Source: Halopseudomonas bauzanensis | GTDB taxonomy: Bacteria > Pseudomonadota > Gammaproteobacteria > Pseudomonadales > Pseudomonadaceae | Length of the DNA: 64,000 bases | Assembly: GCF_900114735.1 (NCBI RefSeq) | Contig: NZ_FOUA01000001.1 | Span: forward strand, 1,314,278 to 1,378,277 | Direction of reading: 5' to 3' | Part shown: one piece after another, positions 16,153 through 25,760 of the stretch | How the letters are laid out: the number at the start of each line of letters is the position of its first letter | Position numbering within the stretch: the stretch's first letter is position 1 | Notes under the pieces: generated by a model | Told to the model about the DNA's origin: nothing | What the model saw: only the letters and a program-made list of their open reading frames with translations | The model's database searches: none | Translations under genes and position numbers: made by a program

Positions 16153-17334
16153 TCAGTACGTCGGCGCAGGCGCTGCGTCGATCTTCACTCGCAACAGGCT
16201 GTAAGGCTTTCTACGTAGATCCTGACCTTCGTTAAAGCCAGGTGAGCGATGCAGCTGGTTGGCGATGAAATACAGGTAACCGTCTGGGCTGATGGAAAGG
16301 GTGTCCGGCCAGAGAACCCGCGGATCATGGACGACGGTTTGCCATCTGCCGTCGGGCAGGCGCTTGCGAATACCGTTGTGCTCATAGTCAGTGGTGTAAA
16401 CGGCGGACTCAGCATCCGCCTCAAGTCCATCGGAGGCTCCCTTCTCGTCCAGGTCACGTACACCGGACTACAACTGCGCCTCACTTATGCCTGGATCGCG
16501 CAGTAGTGCAGTAGACACGGCGTACAGATGGCGGCTGTACAGCGGGGAGAAATAAAGGTCTTTTCCATCGGCGGACAAGGCGATACCGTCGGAAGCAACA
16601 CCCAGCGCCTTCGGCTTGCCATCGGCGTCCCTGGTCAGCAGCGCCGGCTTTCCTTCTACGACCGGCACAAAATCCGGATCGACAGAGGTCTGTGCCGCGC
16701 CGCTCAGGCGACGGATGGCTTTGCCACTGGCGATATCCATGACGATGATTCCTCCAGGGCCGGAAACGGATGAATCGGTTACATAAACCGTGCCTTGCTT
16801 ACCCACCCGGAAGTCGAAGCGCATGTCATTGACATAGGTGCTCGGCAGGATCACTTCAGGTGGAAATACTAGGGTTTTGACAACTCGATTTCTGGTCAGG
16901 TCGATGGCTACCAGCTTTGCCCCGCCAGCACGTGGTGTGGCGAACTCCGGCGCGGCGGTGTCCAGCGCCCAGATACGCCCCTTGCCGTCGGCGACAACGC
17001 TTTGAACGCTGATGAAGCACTTTGCAGGGTCGTTGGGGTCTTCGGTATTGATGGCTGCATTGGGGTATGGTTGGATCTTCCCGTCTCGAATTTCAGCGAC
17101 GGTGAAAGCTACGGCGTCGCCCCAGCGCGGGAAGTTGACGAAGATGCGTCCGGTTTCGCTGACGGTTACGCCGGTGGGCATCGCGTCATGGAAGGCAAAT
17201 ACCTGGTCAATCACACCAATCGGCCGAGCCGACGGAGCACTGGCCGGCAGCGGCTGGAGTCGCGTGGCGAAGGTGACTGGACTGGCTAGCGCCAAGGCCA
17301 ACAGGGTGTGGCGGAACCGCTTTTCGATCCGCAT
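16153..17334 (-). pseudogene. Yellow-like / SMP-30-type beta-propeller protein interrupted by an amber codon
   Basis: The reading frame from 17334 to 16153 encodes an exported L-dopachrome tautomerase-related (major royal jelly/Yellow) propeller: a signal peptide with a hydrophobic core TLLALALASPVTFA, then VFAFHDAMPTGVTVSETGRI, VVADGKGRIWALDTAAPEFA, RFDFRVGKQGTVYVTDSS and GVASDGIALSADGKDLYFSP. A TAG at 16468-16470 stops translation after GISEAQL, yet the same frame continues with VRDLDEKGASDGLEADAESA, HDPRVLWPDTLSISPDGYLY and KPYSLLRVKID to a natural TGA at 16153-16155. A single point mutation therefore separates it from an intact gene of about 393 codons. It lies in a cluster of oxidoreductases; a role in binding or converting a small quinone-like compound is only a family-based guess. 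Confidence 0.8.
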
Positions 17335-17378
17335 GTTGGGGCTCCTGCCCGCGTGGCCGGCGCTAATGCATGGATAAA

Positions 17379-18389
17379 TCAGAAGCCTTCCAGGACGATC
17401 TTGCCCACGGCCTTGCCGCTTTCGATCAGTGCATGGGCACGCCGCAGGTTGGCCGCCTCGATGCGCCCGAAATGCTCCCCTACAGTCGTCTTCAGCACAC
17501 CAGCGTCGATCAGCTCCGCCACGCGGTTGAGCAACAGGTGCTGCTTGATCATGTCGTCCGTCCCGTACAGCGAGCGGGTGAACATCAGCTCCCAGTGCAG
17601 CGCCAGCGACTTGCGTTTGAGTGGTACTACATCGAGCACAGCCGGATCGTCGATCAGTGCCAGATGACCCTGGGGCCGCAACACCTCAATCAGTTGAGGA
17701 AGGTAGCTGTCGGTGTGGGTGAGGCTGATCACATAATCCACCACCTCGATACCGATGTGCTTTAGCTGCTCGGCCAGCGGTCGGCTGTGGTCGATCACAT
17801 GATGCGCACCCAGGGCGCTGACCCATTCCCGGGTTTCCGGGCGAGACGTAGTGCCGATCACCTTCAGGCCGGTCAACTGGCGGGCCAGTTGCGTCAGGAT
17901 CGAACCCACGCCGCCCCCGGCACCCAGGATCAGCAGACTCTGCCCTGCTCCACCGTGCTCGCCGATGCCCAGGCGGTCGAACAGCAGTTCCCAGGCGGTA
18001 ATCGACGTCAATGGCAAAGCCGCCGCACTGGCATCGTCCAGGCTACGCGGCTTGCGCCCGACGATGCGTTCGTCGACCAGATGCAACTCGCTGTAGCTGC
18101 CAGGACGGTCGATGGCGCCGGCATAAAACACTTCATCGCCGGGCTGGAACAACGTTACGTCGGAACCCACGGCGCCCACTACACCGACCGTGTCCCATCC
18201 GAGCACTTGGGGCTGGGGGGTGGCACCCTTGCCGGAACGCACCTTGGTATCGACTGGATTCACCGCGATGGCCCTGACCTGCACCAGCAGGTCATGCGGG
18301 CCAGGGGTAGGTTCTGGAAGCTCGCTGTCGAACAATGCACGAGGGTCGTCGATTGGCAGGCCGTATTCGGTGAAGACGATAGCTTTCAT
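17379..18389 (-). CDS. Zinc-binding alcohol dehydrogenase family protein (MDR)
   Basis: A 336-residue MDR protein of the ZADH/quinone-oxidoreductase group. Features: MKAIVFTEYGLPIDDPRALF at the start, VNPVDTKVRSGKGA, VLGWDTVGVVGAVGSDVTLF (about residues 65-84), DEVFYAGAIDRPGSYSELHL and the nucleotide-binding loop LLILGAGGGVGSILTQLA. No catalytic-zinc cysteines are seen despite the family name. Probable NADPH-dependent reduction of enones or quinones. The start at 18389 is chosen for AAGGA nine bases upstream. It faces the LysR gene at 18501 across about 110 bp, the second oxidoreductase/LysR pair of the window. Confidence 0.9.
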   Translation of the reverse strand: MKAIVFTEYGLPIDDPRALFDSELPEPTPGPHDLLVQVRAIAVNPVDTKVRSGKGATPQPQVLGWDTVGVVGAVGSDVTLFQPGDEVFYAGAIDRPGSYSELHLVDERIVGRKPRSLDDASAAALPLTSITAWELLFDRLGIGEHGGAGQSLLILGAGGGVGSILTQLARQLTGLKVIGTTSRPETREWVSALGAHHVIDHSRPLAEQLKHIGIEVVDYVISLTHTDSYLPQLIEVLRPQGHLALIDDPAVLDVVPLKRKSLALHWELMFTRSLYGTDDMIKQHLLLNRVAELIDAGVLKTTVGEHFGRIEAANLRRAHALIESGKAVGKIVLEGF

Positions 18390-18500
18390 GTGGGCCAATC
18401 CTTGAAGGTCAGGAACAAGTAAAAGTTTGGTAATTATCGTCTTCCAATACCTCTGGAAAAAGGCTAAAAATGCACCAGCACTTTCATCGCAGGCGTGAAA

Positions 18501-19427
18501 ATGGTTCGGATCGAAGACCTTCAGTTGTTTGTGCGCACAGCCGCGCTGGGTAGCTTCTCCAACGTCGCTCGCGAGGTCGGCCTGCTTCCAGGCCAGGTGG
18601 CTGCGGCGATCAAACGCCTCGAGCGAGAGCTGGATACCCGTCTATTCGCTCGTTCTACGCGCAGCCTGCGGCTGACTGCCGAAGGAGAGCACTACTTGCC
18701 GTTTGCCCGCGAGGCGCTGGATACGTTGCACGAAGGTCAAGACCGGATACGTCGGGAAAGTACCCAGCTGCAGGGTTTGCTGCAGGTTTCGGCTCCATCA
18801 GATCTAGGGCGCAACCTGCTGTTGTTATGGCTTTCCGAGTTTCGCCGTCAGCATCCAGCGCTCAGTCTTCGTCTACTAATTTCCGATCAAGTGGCGGATG
18901 TTTTTCGAGATCCGGTCGACGTTGCCCTGCGCTACGGCGTGTTTGACGATGCGAGCTGGGTGGCATTGCCGCTAGCTCCCTGGAACCGCCGTGTACTGGT
19001 GGGCGCTCCCGATTATCTAGAACGTAACGGCAGACCTCAAAAGCCTACCGATCTAGCCCAGCATCACTGTCTGCTGTATTCGCTCAATGGGCGGGCGCAT
19101 GACCGCTGGCAGGTAGGTGATCAGACAGTGCAAGTCACCGGTCCACTTTTCAGCAACGATGCCGAAATCGTGCGACGCTTGGCGGTAGCTGGGGAAGGAC
19201 TGGCCTACAAATCCTGGCTGGACGTACACGATGACATTGAGGCGGGACGGCTGGAAATAGTGCTGGCCAACTACCAAGGCGAGCCCACACCGTTGAACCT
19301 GGTGTGCCCGCATCGCAAGCAATATTCGCCGGCCGTTCAGCAATTACATGCACTGTTGCGCAGTCGTCTTGATCCGCTGAAACAGGAGCTGCCGCCGCTC
19401 GCGCCTGATCCTGGTTTGATCGATTGA
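18501..19427 (+). CDS. LysR-family transcriptional regulator
   Basis: A 308-residue LysR-type regulator: MVRIEDLQLFVRTAALGSFS, GQVAAAIKRLERELDTRLFA and RSTRSLRLTAEGEHYL make the winged helix; the effector part includes LQVSAPSDLGRNLLLLWLSE and DVALRYGVFDDASWVALPL. ATG 18501 is preferred to GTG 18495 because AGG lies seven bases upstream and the family start aligns. It is divergent from the MDR gene at 18389 and probably controls it. An IS3 element has inserted about 25 bp after its stop. Confidence 0.9.
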   Translation: MVRIEDLQLFVRTAALGSFSNVAREVGLLPGQVAAAIKRLERELDTRLFARSTRSLRLTAEGEHYLPFAREALDTLHEGQDRIRRESTQLQGLLQVSAPSDLGRNLLLLWLSEFRRQHPALSLRLLISDQVADVFRDPVDVALRYGVFDDASWVALPLAPWNRRVLVGAPDYLERNGRPQKPTDLAQHHCLLYSLNGRAHDRWQVGDQTVQVTGPLFSNDAEIVRRLAVAGEGLAYKSWLDVHDDIEAGRLEIVLANYQGEPTPLNLVCPHRKQYSPAVQQLHALLRSRLDPLKQELPPLAPDPGLID

Positions 19428-19515
19428 ACGGCAACGCCAAAGAGCGCCTGCCGGGTTCACCCCCCGTTTTCACGGACACTAACAAGAAGGCCGATACAGG
19501 CCATGAGGAGTGTTC

Positions 19516-19803
19516 ATGTCAAAGCGTCGCAAGTTCAGTGCCGAGTTCAAGCGTGGTGCAGTGGAACAAGCCAGTCGGCCAGGTGTCAGCTGCGCCCAGG
19601 TGGCCCGCGAATTGGGTATCCGTGACAGCCTGCTGACCCGCTGGAAGCGGGAGGCGGATATGGCTGGGAAAGCCGCCTTTGTTGGCACCGGGAGCCCGCG
19701 TGACGAGGAATTTGCCCGGCTCAAGCGCGAGTTGGCCCGGATCACCAAGGAACGGGATTTTTTGCGCGAAGCGGCGGCGCTCTTTGCCAAGGGATCATCC
19801 TGA
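19516..19803 (+). CDS. IS3 transposase OrfA
   Basis: A 95-residue OrfA with helix-turn-helix: [40 protein letters not shown] in outline, and a C-terminal leucine-zipper-like stretch [20 protein letters not shown] used for pairing with OrfAB. The ATG at 19516 has GAGGAG upstream. OrfB is in the -1 frame, and the fused transposase would arise by frameshifting near 19790-19803, although no typical A-run slippery site is evident. Confidence 0.92.
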   Translation: MSKRRKFSAEFKRGAVEQASRPGVSCAQVARELGIRDSLLTRWKREADMAGKAAFVGTGSPRDEEFARLKRELARITKERDFLREAAALFAKGSS

Positions 19804-19811
19804 GGTATCAG

Positions 19812-20672
19812 GTGATCGAGCGTTGCCGCGATGAGTTTCCGATTCGCCTGATGTGCCGCTGCCTGCGGGTTTCGACCAGTGGCTACTACGACTGGAGCAA
19901 GCGCCTGCCCAGTGCCCGCCAGCGCGACAATGAGCGCTTGCTGTGCCGTATCCACGCGCTGCATCAGGACAGCCGGGGCACACTGGGCGCCGGCCGCATG
20001 CAGGAAGATCTGACCGAGGAAGGGCTGACGGCCAGTCGGAACCGGGTTGCCCAGCTGATGGCAGCAGCTGGCCTGCAGGGCTGGCCGCGCCCGAAACGGC
20101 GAGGTCAGCGTGCTCAACCGGCACTGACGCCGCAGGGCGTTTGCAATCTGTTGGAGCGTGATTTCAGCGCCCTGGAGCCGGAAACCAAGTGGGTGACCGA
20201 CATCAACGAGATCAAGACCCAGCAGGCCAAGCTGTATCTGTGTGTCGTGCTGGACCTGTTTGATCAGCGCATTGTGGGCTGGTCCATGCATCACCGGCAG
20301 GACCGGCAGATGGTGATCAGGGCCGTGCAGATGGCGGTTTGGCAGCGTCAGGAGCAGCATCCGCTGATCCTCCATTCCGACCGTGGCAGCCAATTTCGTA
20401 GCGGTGATTACCAGGACTACCTGGCCGCCAACGGCCTGCTCTGCTCGATGTGTGCGGTGGGGCATTGTGGCGACAATGCCGCCTGCGATGGGTTCTTTGG
20501 TCTGCTCAAACGCGAACGGATCTATCGCACAACGTATCCAACACTCGATCCCGCCAGGTCCGATGTGTTCGAATACATCCAGCGCCGCCACAACCCCAGG
20601 ATGCGACGGCGCCGGGTCAAGCAGGACCAGAAGTTTTCAGCTCTTTCCAAACCGTCCGTGATTTCGGGGTAG
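19812..20672 (+). CDS. IS3 transposase OrfB (DDE integrase domain)
   Basis: A 286-residue catalytic part read from a GTG. It has the HTH_21-type segment [20 protein letters not shown] and [20 protein letters not shown], then the rve integrase core: [11 protein letters not shown] (first Asp), [15 protein letters not shown] (second Asp) and [18 protein letters not shown] (Glu). It ends [17 protein letters not shown], usual for this IS3 subgroup. All three catalytic acids are present, so the element may be active. Confidence 0.92.
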   Translation: MIERCRDEFPIRLMCRCLRVSTSGYYDWSKRLPSARQRDNERLLCRIHALHQDSRGTLGAGRMQEDLTEEGLTASRNRVAQLMAAAGLQGWPRPKRRGQRAQPALTPQGVCNLLERDFSALEPETKWVTDINEIKTQQAKLYLCVVLDLFDQRIVGWSMHHRQDRQMVIRAVQMAVWQRQEQHPLILHSDRGSQFRSGDYQDYLAANGLLCSMCAVGHCGDNAACDGFFGLLKRERIYRTTYPTLDPARSDVFEYIQRRHNPRMRRRRVKQDQKFSALSKPSVISG

Positions 20673-20750
20673 AACCCCTCCTTACCCAAACAATGTAAGG
20701 CCGTGTGACCCCATCCTGCAGCGTGACCTGATTTGGTCAAGGCCGGGTTG

Positions 20751-21053
20751 TCATGCAGGCAGCTTGGCTGCAAGGAGTTCGACCTTCTCGATATTGGGCG
20801 GAGAACTGAGCAAGGTCGCGGCGTTGGCCATCAAGGCCGCGGCGATCTGGCCGTTCAGATGTGCCTGGCGACCTACCTCATCGGCAAAGGCATCGAACAC
20901 ACCGAACGTCGAAGGGCCAAACTTCAATGCGAACCAGGCAGTGGTGCCGGACTCGGCGTTGGCGAGCGGCAGTGCGCTGGCCAGGAAGTCGGCAAGCGCA
21001 GCCTCCTGGCCGGGTTTGGCTTCGAGGCGAACAAACAGGGCGAGCTTGGTCAT
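20751..21053 (-). CDS. Antibiotic biosynthesis monooxygenase (ABM) domain protein
   Basis: A 100-residue protein of the dimeric ferredoxin-like ABM/YgiN fold. It has LALFVRLEAKPGQEAALADF (about residues 4-23), NAESGTTAWFALKFGPSTFG and VFDAFADEVGRQAHLNGQIA. Members oxidise quinols or simply bind small aromatic ligands without a metal cofactor; the substrate is unknown. It is divergent from the GlxA-type regulator at 21168, which probably controls it. Its downstream side is bounded by the IS3 element. Confidence 0.88.
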   Translation of the reverse strand: MTKLALFVRLEAKPGQEAALADFLASALPLANAESGTTAWFALKFGPSTFGVFDAFADEVGRQAHLNGQIAAALMANAATLLSSPPNIEKVELLAAKLPA

Positions 21054-21136
21054 ACTGTAATCCTTTGGGTAAATGGGTTAGGTGAATGGATCGACGAGCC
21101 TGCAGTCTAAGTCGTCATGACAGCCATCTCTATAGA

Positions 21137-21165
21137 CAATAATGACAATATTGATATCATTGTTG
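21137..21165. promoter_or_regulatory. Inverted repeat in the divergent ABM/araC control region
   Basis: CAATAATGA (21137-21145) and TCATTGTTG (21157-21165) are complementary at 8 of 9 positions, around a central CAATATTG. It lies between the ABM gene and the likely start of the AraC-type gene, suggesting an operator. Confidence 0.5.
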
Positions 21166-21167
21166 CC

Positions 21168-22130
21168 ATGAAACTCCACATCCTTGTTTGTGACGGCGTG
21201 TTTGATCTGGGGCTTGCGGCGCTCACCGACACAGTGGGCTTGGCCAATGCGATGGCGGGCTCGCTTCCACAGGCTCCCGCGCACATAGAGCTCACGCTGG
21301 TGGGCGTGCGGCGTCGCATCCGAACTGCGCAAGGCTTGACGGTCCCCGTGGTCCCTGCGCGTGGTGTGCCGGAACCAGACGTCGTGCTCGTGCCCGCGTT
21401 TGGTGACAAGATGCCCGACACGCTCTCGGCTCGGCTCACACGCCCCGACGTGCCCGATGCGGTCGCCGCGCTACAGCAGTGGTCCACCGCTGGCGCGCAC
21501 CTTGGTGCCGCCTGCTCCGGTAGTTTCTTGCTTGCAGAGAGTGGCCTGCTTGATGGGCATCGTGCGACGACGTCATGGTGGCTGGGGCCGATGTTTCGGC
21601 AGCGCTATCCGAACGTCACGCTGGACGAGTCACGCATGATCGTGAACTCGACACGCTTCACTACCGCGGGTGCCGCTTTGGCCCACATCGACCTGGCCTT
21701 GCGCATCATCCGGGGGCGCAGTCCGGCGCTGGCGGCCCTAGTAGCACGCTATCTGCTGGTCGAGGCACGCAGTTCGCAAGCCGAGTTCGTGATTCCCGAC
21801 CACCTTGCGCATGCCGACCCGATGGTGGAGCGCTTCGAGTGCTGGGCCAGAAGTCAGCTCGCGAAGGGGTTCTCGCTGGCCGAGGCGGCCAGCGCCGCGG
21901 GCACAAGCGAGCGCACCTTGGCGCGGCGGCTGCAAAGCGTTTTGGGCAAGACACCGTTGTCGTATTTCCAGGACCTGCGCGTGGAGCATGCCGTCCATCT
22001 CTTGCGCACCGGAAACGCGAGCGTCGACCAAGTCGCCGCACAGGTCGGGTACTCGGATGGGGTGACCCTGCGGGCCCTGTTGCGCCGCAAGCTGGGCCGG
22101 GGTGTCAGGGAGTTGCGACGCGGTGGATGA
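21168..22130 (+). CDS. GlxA-type AraC-family transcriptional regulator with DJ-1/PfpI domain
   Basis: A 320-residue protein. The N-terminal DJ-1/PfpI amidotransferase-like domain begins MKLHILVCDGVFDLGLAALT and carries the nucleophile-elbow region HLGAACSGSFLLAESGLLDG (Cys about residue 123). The C-terminal AraC domain has FSLAEAASAAGTSERTLARR, SYFQDLRVEHAVHLLR and VAAQVGYSDGVTLRALLRR. The DJ-1-like domain is usually a ligand sensor. ATG 21168 is preferred because the domain begins there and a palindrome precedes it; ATG 21117 would add 17 residues. It is divergent from the ABM gene. Confidence 0.88.
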   Translation: MKLHILVCDGVFDLGLAALTDTVGLANAMAGSLPQAPAHIELTLVGVRRRIRTAQGLTVPVVPARGVPEPDVVLVPAFGDKMPDTLSARLTRPDVPDAVAALQQWSTAGAHLGAACSGSFLLAESGLLDGHRATTSWWLGPMFRQRYPNVTLDESRMIVNSTRFTTAGAALAHIDLALRIIRGRSPALAALVARYLLVEARSSQAEFVIPDHLAHADPMVERFECWARSQLAKGFSLAEAASAAGTSERTLARRLQSVLGKTPLSYFQDLRVEHAVHLLRTGNASVDQVAAQVGYSDGVTLRALLRRKLGRGVRELRRGG

Positions 22131-22244
22131 CCAGAGGCGTTTGGTGTATGTACAGCTGGAGACCGCCGGGAAACTGACGCAGGCCAAACGGCGCATTTGG
22201 ACCTGATAAAACTACTGCGCCACGTTATTTGAACTGGTTTGCTA

Positions 22245-22529
22245 GGGTCTGTTGCCATTTCGCGCTAACCCATTGATCTATAAGAGCAAGCCCGTATCGT
22301 TGAAGCTCTGACCCAACATCGATACGAGCTTGCAATGCCCCGATTACTGCTCAGCGATGAGCATTGGTCGAAGCTGCGGGAAATTCTGCTGCACAAGGCC
22401 ATCTACAACAAGCGTGATCTACGAATGACCGTGGAGGGCATGCTGTACCGCATGCGCACGGGATGTCCCTGGAGAGACCTGCCCAAGGCGTTTGGCTACT
22501 GGAATAAGGTCTACAAACGCTTCAATGTA
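22245..22529 (+). mobile_element. IS5-family element, left end only
   Basis: GGGTCTGTTGCCATTTCGCG at 22245 is the left terminal repeat typical of IS427-group IS5 elements. It is preceded by CTA and followed 90 bp later by a transposase start. The element is cut at 22529, where the 48-bp uvrA-leader repeat begins. The right end is missing. Confidence 0.75.
22335..22529 (+). pseudogene. IS5-family transposase, N-terminal fragment
   Basis: The sequence reads MPRLLLSDEHWSKLREILLH, then RMTVEGMLYRMRTGCPWRDL and PKAFGYWNKVYKRFN (DUF4096-type N-terminus of IS5 transposases). After about 65 codons the frame runs into unrelated sequence (the antisense of the uvrA leader and DUF3422). The DDE domain is absent. 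Confidence 0.88.
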
Positions 22530-22577
22530 GGCCGCAGCGGTACAAGAGGATTCACCGAAAGAATTGCTTGGCATGTT
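22530..22577. repeat. 48-bp perfect direct repeat, copy B (truncated uvrA start)
   Basis: It is identical to 8259-8306. On the minus strand it presents the uvrA start codon and 15 codons (MPSNSFGESSCTAAA) 55 bp after the DUF3422 stop, then ends abruptly at the IS5 fragment. It looks like a decapitated second uvrA. Confidence 0.88.
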
Positions 22578-22632
22578 GTTCTCCTCTGTTCAAACGGACG
22601 GCGCAGCTATCGCGCGCCAGGACGGCAGCTCG

Positions 22633-23964
22633 TCAGGAAGATTTCTCTTCCGCCGCCGTGTCGCTGTGGGCGTGTCTTATCCTGCGGACGATCCACCAGA
22701 TCGTCAGCATCACCGCAGGTACCAGAACCGCCATCACCGGCGCCACGCTGTCGTGAACGATCGGAATGCCCTTGAGCAGGTAGCCGAGAAGACTCACGAC
22801 GTAATAAGAAATTGCCGCGACCGACAGGCCTTCGACGGTTTGCTGAAGGCGCAATTGCAACTTGGCCCGGTTGTTCATCGAAGCCAGCAGATCGCGGTTC
22901 TGGCGTTCAAGTTCGACGTCGATCCACGAACGCAGCAACGCGATGGCTCGGGTCAGTTTGTCGGAGAGCTTGGCCTGGCGCTCCTTTACGGATTGGCACG
23001 TCCGCATGGCTGGAGCGATGCGACGCTGCAGGAAGTCCGCCCAGGTGCTGTATCCGGATACGGCCACTTCTGAAAGCGCAGCCAGCCTTTCCTCGACGAT
23101 CTCGTAGTAGGCACGGCTGGCGCCGAAGCGATAGAGATTTGCCGCGACGCCAGCTTCCAGTTCGGCGGCCAGACCGGTCAATTCGGAAAGCAGCACGTCG
23201 CTATCGCGGCGTTCTACCAAACTCGTACACATCTCGTCAGTGATCGCTGCAAGGCGCGACTCCATGCGTCGCAGCTCCGACGTCATCGATCGCGTCAACG
23301 GCAGAGACAGCAACGCCAAGGTACGGTACGTCTCGATCTCCAATAGACGTTGAGCCAGCGCACCTGCCCGCGCCGGGGTCAAATCACGAGCAAGGATGAG
23401 GATCTGCGTCAGGCCATCCTCATCCTGTCGGAAGTCGGTCAAGATGGCGGCAGAGCCGTTCTCTACCAGCGAGTAGCACAGGCTGGCAGGATCGAAGCGA
23501 TCAGCCTCCTCCGTTTCTGGCATCCACGGAAGAAGTCTCAAGCGGATGCCGGATACGACCGGGCCCGGAGGAACAAATCCATGTTTGAAGGGATTTTCTC
23601 CGCAAGGCTCTCCCGTCTTGGAATCCAGCGAAGCGCACCAGAGATACGTAGAGAACTCGGTGTGCTTTTCACAGTGAAGGTCTCCCTCATCCCATGTCAC
23701 GCCGTGTAGCGGCGTAGCGTGGTCGGGCTCGGCAACGCCGAAGCGATGAGATAACTCGCTCATCGCCATCTGATCCCTGGCCTGGTCGCCTTCGGTCATG
23801 AAAGAGAGCTGCAATATACCGCGGGGGGCCTGAAGCAACAGATGCGGGCGCGCATGCACTTCACCCACGGCTGCAGCACGATCGGCATAGGCCGGCATGC
23901 CGTACACGGTGGCGGTCGGGGTGGGTTGTACGGTCGTCGTATTGATATTGGCCGGCTCTTTCAT
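22633..23964 (-). CDS. DUF3422 family membrane protein
   Basis: A 443-residue protein of unknown function. Conserved N-terminal features are YADRAAAVGEVHARPHLLLQ and THFGV-like SHRFGVAEPDHATPLHGVTW, with KHTEFSTYLWC (residues about 90-100). A central helical region has MTSELRRMESRLAAITDEMC and TGLAAELEAGVAANLYRFGA, probably coiled coil. Two membrane helices lie at the C-terminus (AISYYVVSLLGYLL and MAVLVPAVMLTIWWIV). The start at 23964 is chosen because GAGG lies eight bases upstream; an upstream in-frame ATG at 24003 lacks one. It is the third gene of the formaldehyde block frmA-VOC-DUF3422, so a role in aldehyde or envelope stress is inferred from context only. Confidence 0.88.
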   Translation of the reverse strand: MKEPANINTTTVQPTPTATVYGMPAYADRAAAVGEVHARPHLLLQAPRGILQLSFMTEGDQARDQMAMSELSHRFGVAEPDHATPLHGVTWDEGDLHCEKHTEFSTYLWCASLDSKTGEPCGENPFKHGFVPPGPVVSGIRLRLLPWMPETEEADRFDPASLCYSLVENGSAAILTDFRQDEDGLTQILILARDLTPARAGALAQRLLEIETYRTLALLSLPLTRSMTSELRRMESRLAAITDEMCTSLVERRDSDVLLSELTGLAAELEAGVAANLYRFGASRAYYEIVEERLAALSEVAVSGYSTWADFLQRRIAPAMRTCQSVKERQAKLSDKLTRAIALLRSWIDVELERQNRDLLASMNNRAKLQLRLQQTVEGLSVAAISYYVVSLLGYLLKGIPIVHDSVAPVMAVLVPAVMLTIWWIVRRIRHAHSDTAAEEKSS

Positions 23965-24011
23965 AACGACCTCATTTCTCATTGGTTGAAAAGCACGCTT
24001 CAAAACAAATG

Positions 24012-24044
24012 CCCGCAGCCATGCGTTTCACACATGGCTGCGGG
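24012..24044. terminator. Intercistronic hairpin between VOC and DUF3422 genes
   Basis: CCCGCAGCCATG (24012-24023) and CATGGCTGCGGG (24033-24044) pair over 12 bp without mismatch. No T tract follows on the minus strand, so it may be an mRNA-stabilising or partial-termination hairpin. Confidence 0.5.
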
Positions 24045-24149
24045 CCGATCTTCATGAGCAGGCACCGCGTTACACAGTCCGTCTAACAGGCTCGCCGTAT
24101 AATAGAGGCTTGTGCTGACCCTGTCAGAACGCTCTCAGCTTCCTTGCTT

Positions 24150-24548
24150 TCAGACGAAGGTGTACGAGCAGACCTTGTTGCCCGCCGGATCACGCAGGTA
24201 GGCCGCATAGGCACCCGGCAGGTGACCACGTGCGCCAGGTTGGCCCTCGTCAGTGCCGCCTGCGGCAAGGCCGGCGGCGTGGAAGGCATGCACTTCAGCG
24301 GGAGTGGCGACCGCAAAGCCGATCGTCACGCCGTTGCTGGAAGGCGCTTCACCATTGCCCGGGCGGGCGATGATGAAAGCCGGCTTTTCGCGACCGAAAA
24401 GTACCCATCCGTTGTTGAAAGGACCGAGGTTCTTGATGCCAAGAGCACCCAGAGCGGCGTCGTAGAACGCGACCGACTTCTGAAGGTCGGCAGCGCCGAT
24501 AAAAATGTGCGAAAAGATGCCATCGCCAGAAATGACAGGAGTGGACAT
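24150..24548 (-). CDS. VOC family (glyoxalase-like) protein
   Basis: A 132-residue single-chain VOC protein. FSHIFIGAADLQKSVAFYDA (about residues 12-31) is the first beta-alpha unit with a metal-ligand His; FIIARPGNGEAPSSNGVTIG and AYAAYLRDPAGNKVCSYTFV form the end of the second module, but the last position of the usual metal Glu is replaced by Cys/Ser surroundings (NKVCSY). Proteins of this type travel with frmA and may handle glutathione adducts. The ATG at 24548 has AAGGAAAT-type spacing upstream. It is 43 bp downstream of frmA on the same strand. Confidence 0.9.
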   Translation of the reverse strand: MSTPVISGDGIFSHIFIGAADLQKSVAFYDAALGALGIKNLGPFNNGWVLFGREKPAFIIARPGNGEAPSSNGVTIGFAVATPAEVHAFHAAGLAAGGTDEGQPGARGHLPGAYAAYLRDPAGNKVCSYTFV

Positions 24549-24591
24549 GATTAATTTCCTTGGTGGTTGGTGTTGAATGGGTAGTGGGCGG

Positions 24592-25725
<1,134 letters not shown>

Positions 25726-25760
25726 CTAAATTTTCCCTCACCGAGGGCACCCTGGTGCCT

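Larger units (their letters stand above)
19453..20677 (+). mobile_element. IS3-family insertion sequence, apparently complete
   Basis: The ends are imperfect inverted repeats: GGGTTCACCCCCCGTTTTCA at 19453 onward and its near-complement ending GGGTAGAACCC at 20677; both carry TCCGTGA / TCACGGA. Between them lie orfA and orfB with the usual -1 frame relation. No convincing target duplication is visible at the two edges. Confidence 0.8.

Noticed and set aside
22335-22775. Open frame of 146 codons read as one protein
   Set aside because: Only the first 65 codons are IS5 transposase; the rest is antisense of the uvrA leader and DUF3422, so it is a chimera created by truncation.
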